Below, piece after piece: positions 10,430-19,878 of a DNA stretch of 64,000 nucleotides. Below the pieces are notes generated by a model. The model saw nothing but the letters and a program-made list of their open reading frames with translations. It ran no database searches and was not told where the DNA came from. Position numbers and translations under genes: made by a program. Source of the stretch: Hordeum vulgare subsp. vulgare (Eukaryota; Streptophyta; Magnoliopsida; Poales; Poaceae); assembly GCF_904849725.1 (NCBI RefSeq), contig NC_058518.1, positions 413,423,081 through 413,487,080 on the forward strand, written 5' to 3'. The stretch's first letter is position 1; each line of letters starts with the position of its first letter.

Positions 10430-10948
10430 ATGACTTTCCCAAATGCTCCTAAGGACAAGATCTTCGAGAAGGTCATCAATCCCTACCTCACAGAAGTGCT
10501 GAAACACCCTTAATCTATCAAGATGAGCGAGGGGATGTTGCACATCCGTGATGTTGAGGGGCCTAAGAAGACCGGAAGCGTGGAGACGAGGCTCGAAGCA
10601 ATGGAGCAACAAGTCTTCAAGTGCTAAGGGATGGTGGAGCATGGACTCAACGCCAACCACATGATGATCACGGAGTTCACTAGCAATCACAAGATGGATG
10701 CCATTGACATTGGGAAACACCTCTCCAGGCTCTATGACAGGGTTGATCAACTTCAGGGCCAGATCTATGACCTGCAGAACCAAAACTGTGAGTATGAGTA
10801 CAGATTTAAATCAATAAGGTTGGCTGCAGATTTGAGGATTCCGGCGACTCGTTCATCCTGCCATGATGGAGCACCTATGCCTTGGAAGACGGAGGATCAG
10901 ACTACTCCAACAACTCCACCACCATCACCACCAAAGGAAGACAACTAA
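10430..10948 (+). pseudogene. Element B 3' ORF, coiled-coil-like product of unknown function, two stops
   Basis: One frame runs from ATG 10430 to TAA 10948, broken by TAA at 10511-10513 and 10625-10627 (about 172 codons). The first part is amphipathic and charged. The middle (IGKHLSRLYDRVDQLQGQIY, then DLQNQNCEYEYRF) has heptad-like spacing of Leu, Val and Ile that suggests a coiled coil. The tail is rich in Pro and Thr. I see no signal peptide or membrane segment, so nothing supports an envelope role. Its place downstream of integrase is where Athila-type elements carry an extra ORF. Function unknown. Confidence 0.6.
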
Positions 10949-12470
10949 GCATTGGTATGGGCAATCCCCTTGGCTTTTGCCAAGCTTGCGGGAGTTGCCC
11001 TGGTATCGTATCACCTTTATATCTTTTGCTTTTACCTTTGTTTTAGTTCTTTCCTTTTCAGTTTTTATTTCTTCTCTTAGAGGAATAAGTCTTTAGTATC
11101 TAGTTTGAGTCTTTTGCTTTTGTCTCTCCCCCGATGTATTCGAGCTTACGAGCTATATAATAAAGAGTATCTTAGTCAAGGGCTTTGCTTTGTGACATGA
11201 TCAAAAGTATGAAAAGAACGATAGCATGAAAGATCATGAGACGATCTTATGGAAAGTGATAACTTCACATATGACACATATGATGATTGAAACTTGTTGA
11301 GAATAAAACAACATAGAGCTCAGTCATTGTTGCAATTAATAAGAATTAATAAGGAAAGAGAGGTTCACATATAAATATATCATCTTAGACACTTTTTACA
11401 ATTGTGAGCACTCACCAAACTATTGCATGCTTAGGAGTAGATGTTGGAAAAGGAAGACAACATAATGAATTGCGTTTGCTTGGTTCCAAACAATGTTATA
11501 TGATCAGAGATCCCTTAGCATGTGACGATTGCTTCCACCTCATATTAGCCAAAACTCCCGCACCAAGTAGAGATACTACTTGTGCATCCATAAACCTCCA
11601 ACCCAGTTTTGCCATGAGAGTCCACCATACCTGCCTATGGATTGAGTAAGATCCTTCAAGTAAGTTGTCATCGGTGCAAGCAATAAAAATTGCTCTCTAA
11701 TATGTATGATCTATTAGTGTGTGGAAAATAAGATTTATACGAACCTGTGATGAGGAAGACATAAAAGCGACAGACTGCATAATAAAGTTCTTTATCACAC
11801 GAGGCAATATAAAGTGTCGTTCCTCCGCACTAAGAGGACACGCATTCAAACCTCAAAAGCGCATGACAACCTCTGCTCCCCTCTGTGAAGGGCATATCTT
11901 GTACCTTTACTTTTTTCCCTTGTAAGAGTCATGGTGATCTTCACCAATTCCCTATTTTTGCCTTTGTCTTGGCTACCGTCACATGCTTGGGAAAGATCTA
12001 GATTCTTATATCAACTTGGAGTTGAATACTTATGCTTTATTATTGTTGACTTTACGCATGAGGTAAATCGTTGGGAGGCAAAACTATAAGCCACTATCTT
12101 CCTCTGGGTCCAGCTGAAACTTTGACACCATGAGTACCACGTGAGTTGTAACAATTGTGGAAAACAAAAGAGATGATTGAGTATGTGGTTTGCCTTACAA
12201 GCTCTTATTGGACTCTTTCTGATGTTGTGATAAATTGCAATTGCTTCAATGACTCTGGACTGTTGTTGGTTACATCCCGGTAAGGTTTTTGCTTCATGCT
12301 TTGCTTTGTGAAGGAATTGTTACTTTCCCATAAGAATCTTTATGATGTATTGTTGTTCTATGTGTGATCATGATGCCCTCATGTCTGTATTATGTTTTAT
12401 TGACACCTTCGTCCCTCAACATGTGGACATGTTTATGGAACTTGGTTTTCGCTTGAGGACAAGCGAGGTC
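10949..12470 (+). other. Non-coding 3' internal region of element B
   Basis: About 1.5 kb between the 3' ORF and the polypurine tract. I find no open frame with family features and no second TE. It is AT-rich and moderately structured. Long untranslated 3' regions are common in Athila-like elements. Confidence 0.7.
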
Positions 12471-12471
12471 T

Positions 12472-12485
12472 AAGCTTGGGGGAGT
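12472..12485 (+). promoter_or_regulatory. Element B polypurine tract
   Basis: AAGCTTGGGGGAGT directly precedes the 3' LTR start at 12486. This is the expected site for plus-strand primer formation. Confidence 0.88.
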
Positions 12486-14009
12486 TGATACGTCCATTTT
12501 GCATCATGCTTTCATGTTGATATTTATTGCTTTATGGGCTGTTATATTACTTTGTGGTACCATATTTATGCCTTTTCTCTCTTATTTTGCAAGGTTTATT
12601 TGAAGAAGGAGAATTCAGGCAGCTAGAATTCTGGACTGGAAAAGGAGCAAATCTTAGTACACTATTCTGCACATCTCCAAATGCCCTGAAAAGTTATGTG
12701 GAATTTTTTGGGATTATATAAAAATACTCGGCTAAAGAAGTACCAGAGGGGGGCTACCACGGCGCCACAAGCCCAGCCACCGCCACCCCCTTGGTGGTGG
12801 AGGGCAAGCTTGTGGGCTCCCTGACGGCCACTAGCCCCCCTCTTTTGCTATATGAAGGGTTTCGTTCCAGAAAAAATCAATCGGGAGATTTTTCGTGGTT
12901 TCGCCGCCGCCACGAGGCGGAACTTGAGCAGATCCAATCTAGAGCTCCGGCAGGACGATCGTGCCGGGGAAACTTCCCTCCCGGAGGGGAAAATCGTCGC
13001 CATCGTCATCACCAACACTCCTCTCGTCGGAGGGGAGGCATCTTCATCAACATCTTCATTAGCACCATCTCCTCTCTAATCCCTAATTCATCTCTTGTAA
13101 CCAATCTCCGTCTCACGACTCCAATTGGTACTTGTAAGGTTACTAGTAGTGTTGATTACTCTTTGTAGTTGATGCTAGTTGGATTACTTGGTGGAAGAGT
13201 TTATGTTCAGATCCTTGATGCTATTCATTACACCTCTGATCATGTTTATGATTATGCTTTATGAGTAGTTACTTTTGTTCCTGAGGACATGGGATAAGTC
13301 ATGTTGATAATAGTCATGTGAGTTTGATATTCGTTCGGTATTTTGATATGTTGTATGTTGTTTTTCCTCTAGTGGTGTTATGTGAACGTCGACTACATAA
13401 CACTTCACCATATTTGGGCCTAGAGGAAGGCATTGGGGAGTAGTAAGTAGATGATGGGTTGCTGGAGTGACAGAAGCTTAAACCCCAGTCTATGCGTTGC
13501 TTCGTGAGGGGCTGATTTGGATCCACTAGTTTAATGCTATGGTTAGATGTTGTCTTAATTCTTCTTTCGTAGTTGCGGATGCTTGCGAGAGGGGTTAATC
13601 ATAAGTGGGATGCTTGTCCAAGTAAGGGCAGTACCCAAGCGCCGGTCCACCCACATATCAAACTATCAAAGTAACGAACGTGAATCATATGAACATGATG
13701 AAACTAGCATGACAGAAATTCCCGTGTGTCCTCGGGAGCGTTTTTCCTCCTATAATACTTTGTTCAGGTTTGTCCCTTGCTACAAAAGGGACTGGTCCAC
13801 TTGCTGCACCATTGCTACTACTTGTTACTTGTTACTTTTCGCTTGCTACGTTTCACCTCACTACACCATCACTTGTTACCGCTACTTTCACTGCTTGCAG
13901 TTATTACCTTGCTGAAAACCGCTTATCAGAGCTTTCTGCTCCTCGTTGGGTTCGACACTCTTACTTATCGAAAGGACTACGATTGATCCCCTATACTTGT
14001 GGGTCATCA
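12486..14009 (+). repeat. Element B 3' LTR
   Basis: 1524 bp, TGATACGTCC ... GGGTCATCA. It matches the 5' LTR with scattered substitutions and keeps the hairpin (12763-12818), CTATATGAAGG near 12849 and CCAGAAAAAATC near 12868. The right target duplication follows as GTTGG (14010-14014). Confidence 0.95.
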
Positions 14010-14973
14010 GTTGGCAGGACGTTCGTCTCCTTGAGCCCGAGCTTGCGGAGAGTGTCGAGGTAGACGATGTTGATGCTGTTGCCGCCGTCGACCAGCACCC
14101 GGGAGAACCGGCAGGTGAGCCTCTTGGAAACAAAGGTGGGGTCGAGGACGAGCGCGTATGAGCCCGGGTTGGGCATCACCGCGGGATGGTCTAACCGGCT
14201 CCATGTGATTGGTCTGTCAGACCAATGCATGTATTGGGGAACCGGGGGAACCTTGGCGTTCACCTCGCGCCGTCTCTAGCGGAGGCTATGCTTGTCATCG
14301 CCTTCACTGGTGATGACGACAAATGCTCCGTCTTGATGGGGGTAGTCGTCGTGAAGGTGGTCGTCGTCGCGAGGCGGCGGTGGTTGAGCCGGAGCAGGAC
14401 CGAGAGCCGGGGCATGAGGCGCAGCCTGCGCTCCTGGGGCAGCCGGCCGGCCCTCCCCTTGTGACAGCCGGCGTGCGAGGCTGCACTGTCGAAGGGTGTG
14501 GGTAGACGGTTGTACCCAGAATGTATCTTGCAGGGGGCGTCAAGCAGCTGCTCGAAGGTCTGCTTGGGCAACCAGTTTGCATTGCCCCTGTTGGGGCGCT
14601 TCCGTGGAGGGTCGGCTTGGGGGGCCGACGCCTCGCCTTCCACGCTGGCTACCAACTTGTTGTTGGAGCGCGAATCCATCTGATCTGCCTTGCGCTTTTT
14701 GTTGTTCTGGCCGCCTCGACCGTCTCCAACCGGCTTGGGAGTAGCCAGCGTGGGGACAGCCTTGTCTGAGGCGGTCACCTTGACCCGCATCGCCGAGTCG
14801 GTCGTGGCATACTTGTCCGCCTTGGCCATGAGCACCGCCAGAGAGGTGGGCTCGGAGCACATGAGCTTGTGCTTGAGGAGGGTTCCGTCTCGGCAACCGT
14901 CGATGAAGTACTGGATGGCCTGTACCTCATGCACCCCCTCGCAGGAGTTGCGGAGCTCCGTCCACTTGGTGAC
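14010..14973 (-). pseudogene. Element A gag C-terminal part and protease N-terminal half
   Basis: Minus strand from about 14968 to 14010. The gag part reads VQAIQYFIDGCRDGTLLKHK, then LAVLMAKADKYATTDSAMRV and a Lys/Arg-rich stretch with KKRKADQMDSRS. A frame change near 14450 separates it from the retropepsin start at about 14150-14050, which carries VLVDGGNSINIVYLDTLRKL. The DGG in place of DTG or DSG at the active site is seen in Tat-like elements. The sequence stops at element B (14009) and resumes at 3737. On its right it stops at element C and resumes at 21520. Confidence 0.85.
14969..14973. repeat. Target-site duplication GTGAC of element C (left copy; right copy 21515-21519)
   Basis: Both copies are perfect. 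Removing 14974-21519 restores the gag reading of element A across the site (minus strand ...RDCVT then KWTELRNSC). Confidence 0.93.
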
Positions 14974-16450
14974 TGCTACTGCAACAAAAGACCTTCCAAC
15001 GGCGCCAGAAATAGGAGTACTGCTTGATACTCCTGAGCAGCGGCACCAAGAATCCTTCTGCTACGGCTACGCCTTAAGGGACTTCCTAGGAAAATATGCA
15101 AAGGATTTCCCCCGTGGCCTTGGAGCCTTGCGTTGGTGTTCCCTCGAAGCAGAAAGGGTGATGTAGCACAGCGGTGGTAAGTATTTCCCTCAGTTTGAGA
15201 ACCAAGGTATCGATCGAGTGGAGGAGTATCACAAGAGCCTCCACAAACACAAAAAGCTTGCTCCCAACGCTACTATTACTACTATTAGAACCGAGCAATT
15301 GATAGAACTGCGCAAAGTCGTGACGTCATCTATGGCAATGATTATATCTATAGGCATCACATCCAAAACAAGTAGACCGATACTTTCTGCATCTACTACT
15401 ATTACTCCACACGTCGACCGCTATCCAGCATGCATCTAGTGCATTAAGTCCAAAAGAACAGAGTAACACCTTAAGCAAGATGACATGATGTAGATGGAGA
15501 ATCTCATATCAACGACAGAGCCCACCTTGTTACCCTTGATGGCAACTACTTAATATGTGCCTTGCTGCCCATACTGTCACTGGGAAAGGTCACCACATGG
15601 TAGAACCCAAAACCAAGCACTTCTCCCATTGCAAGAATCATAGATCTAGTTGGACAAACAAAACCCAAGACTCAGTGAGACTTACAAGGATATCAAATCA
15701 TGCATATAAGAAATCAGCAAAGACTCAAATATATATCATAGATAATCTGATCACAAATCCACAATTCATTGGATCTCGACAAACACACCGCCAAAGAAGA
15801 TTACATCGGATAGATCTCCATGAAGATCATGGAGAACTTTGTATTGAAGATCCAAGAGAGAGAAGAAGCCATCTAGCTACTAACTACGGACCCGTAGGTC
15901 TGAAGTGAACTATTCACGAGTCATTGGAGGAGCGATGATGATGATGAAGAAGCCCTCCAACTCCAAAGTCCCCTCCGGCAGGGCGCCGGGAAGGGTCTCC
16001 AGATGAGATCTCGCAGAAACGGAAGCTTGCGGCGGCTGAAAAGTATTTTCGTGGATCCCTTGATTTTTTTTTCTGTTTTTTAGGGAATATATAGGCGCAA
16101 GATCTAGGTCAGGGGGCGCTCACGGAGGCCACAAGCCTGCCCACCGCCGCCTCCCCCTGGTGGCGGAGTGGGGGCTTGTGGCCTCCCTGTAGCCCTCCTG
16201 GCTTGGCCCACAGGCCCCCTGATCTTCTTCCGTTCGGGAAAAAATCATTTCGGGGATTTTATTCCGTTTGGACTCGGTTCCAAAATCAGATCTGAAAAGA
16301 GCCAAAAACACAGAAAAACAGGAACTGACACTTGGCACTGAATTAATAAGTTAGTCCCAAAAAAGATATAAAAGGTACATAAAACATCCAAAGATGACAA
16401 GATAACAGCATGAAACCATCAAAAATTATAGATACGTTTGAGACGTATCA
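14974..16450 (-). repeat. Element C 3' LTR (left)
   Basis: 1477 bp. On the minus strand it starts TGATACGTCTCAAACGTATC at 16450. It has the hairpin (16124-16185, arms GGAGGCCACAAGCC and GGCTTGTGGCCTCC), then CCTATATATTCCC as the TATA-like box near 16093. It is about 160 bp shorter than its partner because roughly 175 bp near 15260-15285 is replaced by a short ACTATTACT-type tract. Confidence 0.92.
16124..16185 (-). promoter_or_regulatory. GC hairpin upstream of LTR TATA box (element C)
   Basis: A 14-bp perfect outer stem (GGAGGCCACAAGCC paired with GGCTTGTGGCCTCC) encloses an inner CCACCGCC...GGTGGCGG stem. It sits about 35 bp upstream of CCTATATATTCCC on the minus strand. The right LTR has the same module at about 21187-21249. 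Confidence 0.75.
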
Positions 16451-16465
16451 AGCATCCCCAAGCTT
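16451..16465 (-). promoter_or_regulatory. Element C polypurine tract
   Basis: The minus strand reads AAGCTTGGGGATGCT directly before the LTR at 16450. Further copies of the same motif occur inside the element (about 18418, 18469 and 19374). Confidence 0.82.
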
Positions 16466-18857
16466 AACTCCTGCTCGTCCTTGAGTAGGGAAGTGATAAA
16501 GAATGAATTTTTGATGCTTTCATGCTACCTAGCATAAATGTCCTTTGTAACTCCTCTTATGTGACGTGAATGTTCAGATCCATTAGATTCAAAACAATAG
16601 TTTGCTATTGACGTGGAAACAATAATAATTCAAGCAAACTAGCAAGGTAATCATGAACTTTCAAAATAACAAGGCCAAAAGAAAGTTATCCCTACAAAAG
16701 CATATAGTCTGGCTATGCTCTATCATTATTGCACAACGAATTTAAATCATGCACAACCCCGGTATTGGCCAAGTAATTATTTCATACCTTTACTTTCTCA
16801 AACCTTTTCAACTCTCACGCAATACATGAGCGTGAGCCATGGTTATAGCACTATAGATGGTGTGGAGTGTGGTGGAGGTTGCAAGACAAAAAAGGAGAAG
16901 ATAGTCACATTAACTAGGCATATGAATGAGCTGTGGAGATGCTCATCAATAGATATCAATGTGAATGAGTAGGGATTGCCATACAAATGATGCACTAGAG
17001 CTAAGAGTAGGTGAAAGCTCTTAAGGAAAACTAGTGGGTGTTCATCCAACTTGCTTGCTCACGAAGACCTAAGGCAATTTTGGGGAAGCCTATCATTGGA
17101 ATATACAAGCCAAGTTATATAATGAAAATTTCCCACTAGCTATATGGTGGTGACAAAACGAGAGACTCTCAATCATGAAGATCATGGTGCTTAATATGCA
17201 CAAGTGTGGAAAGGTGGTAACATTGTCCCTTCTCTCTTTTTCTCTCTTTTTTTTATTTTTTTATTTTTTTGGTGGGCTCTTTGGCCTCTCTTTTTTTTGG
17301 TGGGCATCTTTGGCCTCTTTTATTTCCTCACATGGGACAATGCTCCATTAATGATGATCATCACACTTTCAACTCAAAAACTTAGAGCAACGATGACTCT
17401 ATATGGAATGCCCTCGGTAGTGTACCGTGACAATGATCTAGCATGTCATAGTCATTAATGGAAACATCATGCTAGCTATCTTACGATCATGCAATGGCAA
17501 TGTAGACGCGGTGGCACATGTCATGGTGGTGGTTGCAAGGCAATATATCTCAGAATGACTTTGAAAAGGCCATAGTAGGTAGGTATGGTGGCTGTTTTGA
17601 GGGAGGCTAATGGTGGGTTTTGTGCACCGGCGAAAGTTGCACGACACTAAGAAGATAGTGATGGTGGAAGGTGAAAGTGCATCTAAACATGGACTCAACA
17701 TTAGTCATGAAGAACTCATATACTTGTTGCAAAAGTTTTATTAGTAATCGAAACAAAACATTCAACGCATCCTCCTAGGGGAAGGGTTGGTAGGTATAAA
17801 CCATCGCGCGATCCTGACCGCCACGCAAAGGATGACAATCAATAGACTAATCATGCTCAGATTTCATCACATAGCGGTTCACCATACGTGCATGCTACGG
17901 GAATCACTAACTTCAACACAAGTATTTCTAGATCCACAACACCTTACTAGCATGACTTCAATATTACCAAAACCACAACTCAAAACTAATTGAGATGAAT
18001 CAAACTTCTCTAACTATTCAATGCACATGAAGGTGGAAGTTTTCGTATCCCTTTGGATAACTACCCCTTTTGAGACTACTTTCAAAGCATAGATCAACTA
18101 CCAAGCCACGCACCGCTGCGCTCTAAAAGATATAAGTGAAGCACATAGAGCAAAATTATCTAGCTCAAAAGACATAAGTGAAGCAAATGTGAGCTGAATT
18201 GTCTACCAAAAGATATAAGTGAAGCTCGACAAAATCACGGTGAGTGCATGTCTCTCTCTAGGTGTGCAGCAAGGATGATTGTGACACAACAAAAATAAAA
18301 GACTCCTACGATACAAGACGCTCCAAGCAAAAACACATAACATGTGGTGAATAAAAATATAGCCCCAAGTAACGTTACCGATGGACTGAAGACGAGAGAG
18401 GGGATGCCTTCCCGGGACATCCCCAAGCTTAGGCTTTTACGGAATCCTTGAATCTCTTGGGGTGCCTTGGCATCCCCAAGCTTGAGCTCTTGCCACTCTT
18501 TATCTCTTTGTCCATAAGAACTTCACCCAAAACTTGAAAACTTCACAACACGAAACTTAAACAGAAACTCGTGATAACATTAGTATGAGAGCAAACGACC
18601 ACTTCCTTAGGTACTGTAGCAAACTTAAATTCTACTTATGCTGATGTTGGGTTACTGTATTTTCTGTCTTTTCCAGCATGACCAAACGATCATCCCCAAG
18701 ACTAATCATAATGGTTTTGCTTGGCACAAACGCAAAAAGAAGCACAAAAAACACAATCATAACAGAATTATGAAAGTGTGGAAAACACAAAACAGAAAGG
18801 AAAAGGATAGATTCGTTGGGTTGCCTCCCAACAAGCGCTTTTGTTTAACGCCCTTAG
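16466..18857 (-). other. Non-coding internal region of element C with tandem motifs
   Basis: No convincing ORF. Visible structures are a pyrimidine-rich tract on the plus strand (17225-17330) with a repeated GGTGGGC(A)TCTTTGGCCTC unit, and three copies of an ATATAAGTGAAGC-type motif spaced about 45 bp at 18125-18235. There are also extra polypurine-tract-like motifs at about 18418 and 18469. All of these are also present in diverged form in element D, so they are family features, not noise. Confidence 0.7.
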
Positions 18858-19625
18858 CTAGGCATTCAATGATGCTCTCACAAAAGACAAGAATTGAAGC
18901 ACAACGAGAGCATCATAAAGCATGTGAAAACCACATCTAAGTCTAACATACTTCCTATGCATAGGCATTTTATAGGAAAACAGATTGTCAAGGCAACCAA
19001 TAGTTGCCATATGCAAGGAAGAAGAAAGAGACAATAGCAATCTCCACATAACGAGAGGTAATTTGGTAACATGAAAGTTTCTACCAAAATATTTTCCTCT
19101 CTCATAGAAATTACATGTGGGATCATATTCGAATTCAACAATGTAACTACCACATAGGATATTATTTTCATGATCCACATGCATGCAAAGTTGACGCTCT
19201 TCAAAAATAGCGGGATTATCATCAACTAAAGTCATGACTTCTCCAAACCCACTTTCAATATCATTGCAAATATCATGTTCATCATGAGGTTTAAACAAAT
19301 TTTCAAGATCATAAGAAAGATCATCACCCCAATCATGATTATTGCAATAAGTAGTGGTCATAGCAAAACTAGCATCCCCAAGCTTAGGGTTTTGCATATT
19401 TTTAGCATGATTGTAACTAACAGGATTTATAGTGAAACCATTGCAATCATGCTTTTCATTCAAGGAGCCCTCGCGAATCACTTCATAAGTTTCTTCATCA
19501 CGATTTTCAGATTTACGCAACTCAAGCAAAACTCCATAAAGATAGTCAAGTGCACTCAACTCACTAGCAATTCGTTCCACATAAGTGGGTCTCTTAAAGA
19601 GATTAGCAAGTGGATGAGGATCCAT
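18858..19625 (-). CDS. Element C ORF, 255-codon protein of unknown function
   Basis: Intact from ATG at 19625 to the stop at 18858, starting about 225 nt after the primer site, where gag would normally begin. The N-terminal half is charged (MDPHPLANLFKRPTYVERIA, then LELRKSENRDEETYEVIREG). The middle is acidic with several Cys and His (CNNHDWGDDLSYDLENLFKP). The last third is hydrophobic and basic (LLLSLSSSLHMATIGCLDNL). It lacks the gag block, zinc knuckles and any retropepsin motif that I know. Its completeness in a non-autonomous element is notable, although the copy may simply be young. It could be a highly changed gag, a protein acting in trans, or a chance ORF. I do not assign a function. 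Confidence 0.55.
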   Translation of the reverse strand: MDPHPLANLFKRPTYVERIASELSALDYLYGVLLELRKSENRDEETYEVIREGSLNEKHDCNGFTINPVSYNHAKNMQNPKLGDASFAMTTTYCNNHDWGDDLSYDLENLFKPHDEHDICNDIESGFGEVMTLVDDNPAIFEERQLCMHVDHENNILCGSYIVEFEYDPTCNFYERGKYFGRNFHVTKLPLVMWRLLLSLSSSLHMATIGCLDNLFSYKMPMHRKYVRLRCGFHMLYDALVVLQFLSFVRASLNA

Positions 19626-19850
19626 ATCACTAGATTTTCAGCAAGCGAAGATGCAAGCATATTGAGGGCACATGGCACACAAGTGAACAGAAAGCAGGCG
19701 AGAGAAAAAGGCAAACGAAAAGGCAAAGGAGAAAGGCAAATGAAAACGGCAAATGTTAAGTGGGGGAGAGGAAAACGAGAGGCAATTGGCAAAAAAGTAA
19801 ATGCAAGAGATGAGTTTGTGAGTCCTACTTGGATAGATCTTGATCTCTCC

Positions 19851-19868
19851 TCCCCGACAACGGCGCCA
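19851..19868 (-). promoter_or_regulatory. Element C primer-binding site, tRNA-Asp-like
   Basis: The minus strand reads TGGCGCCGTTGTCGGGGA, 10 nt after the LTR end at 19879. It is the same type and almost the same spacing as in elements B and E. Confidence 0.85.
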
Positions 19869-19878
19869 GAAATACTTC

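Larger units (their letters stand above)
3738..14009 (+). mobile_element. Element B: complete but decayed Ty3/gypsy (Athila-like) retrotransposon, 10.27 kb
   Basis: Two similar LTRs (3738-5265 and 12486-14009) flank a primer site, gag-protease, RT, RNase H, integrase, a separate 3' ORF and a polypurine tract, all on the plus strand. The target duplication is imperfect: GTCGG (3733-3737) against GTTGG (14010-14014), one C/T transition. The tRNA-Asp-like primer site, the CDMGAS protease motif and the extra 3' ORF point to the Athila side of gypsy by inference. At least five stops and two frameshifts in gag-pol make it non-functional, but all domains are still recognisable. It is the only element in the window with LTRs of this type that still encodes RT and integrase. 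Confidence 0.94.

Noticed and set aside
3738..14009. Element B as an endogenous retrovirus with an envelope gene
   Set aside because: The 3' ORF has no signal peptide, membrane span or furin-like site. It looks like a soluble coiled coil, so a retrotransposon is the simpler reading.
16093..16130. C-type LTR hairpin order being inverted relative to B
   Set aside because: On first reading of the plus strand the TATA and AAAAAATC parts seem swapped. On the minus (sense) strand of C the order hairpin then TATA-like box is the same as in B.
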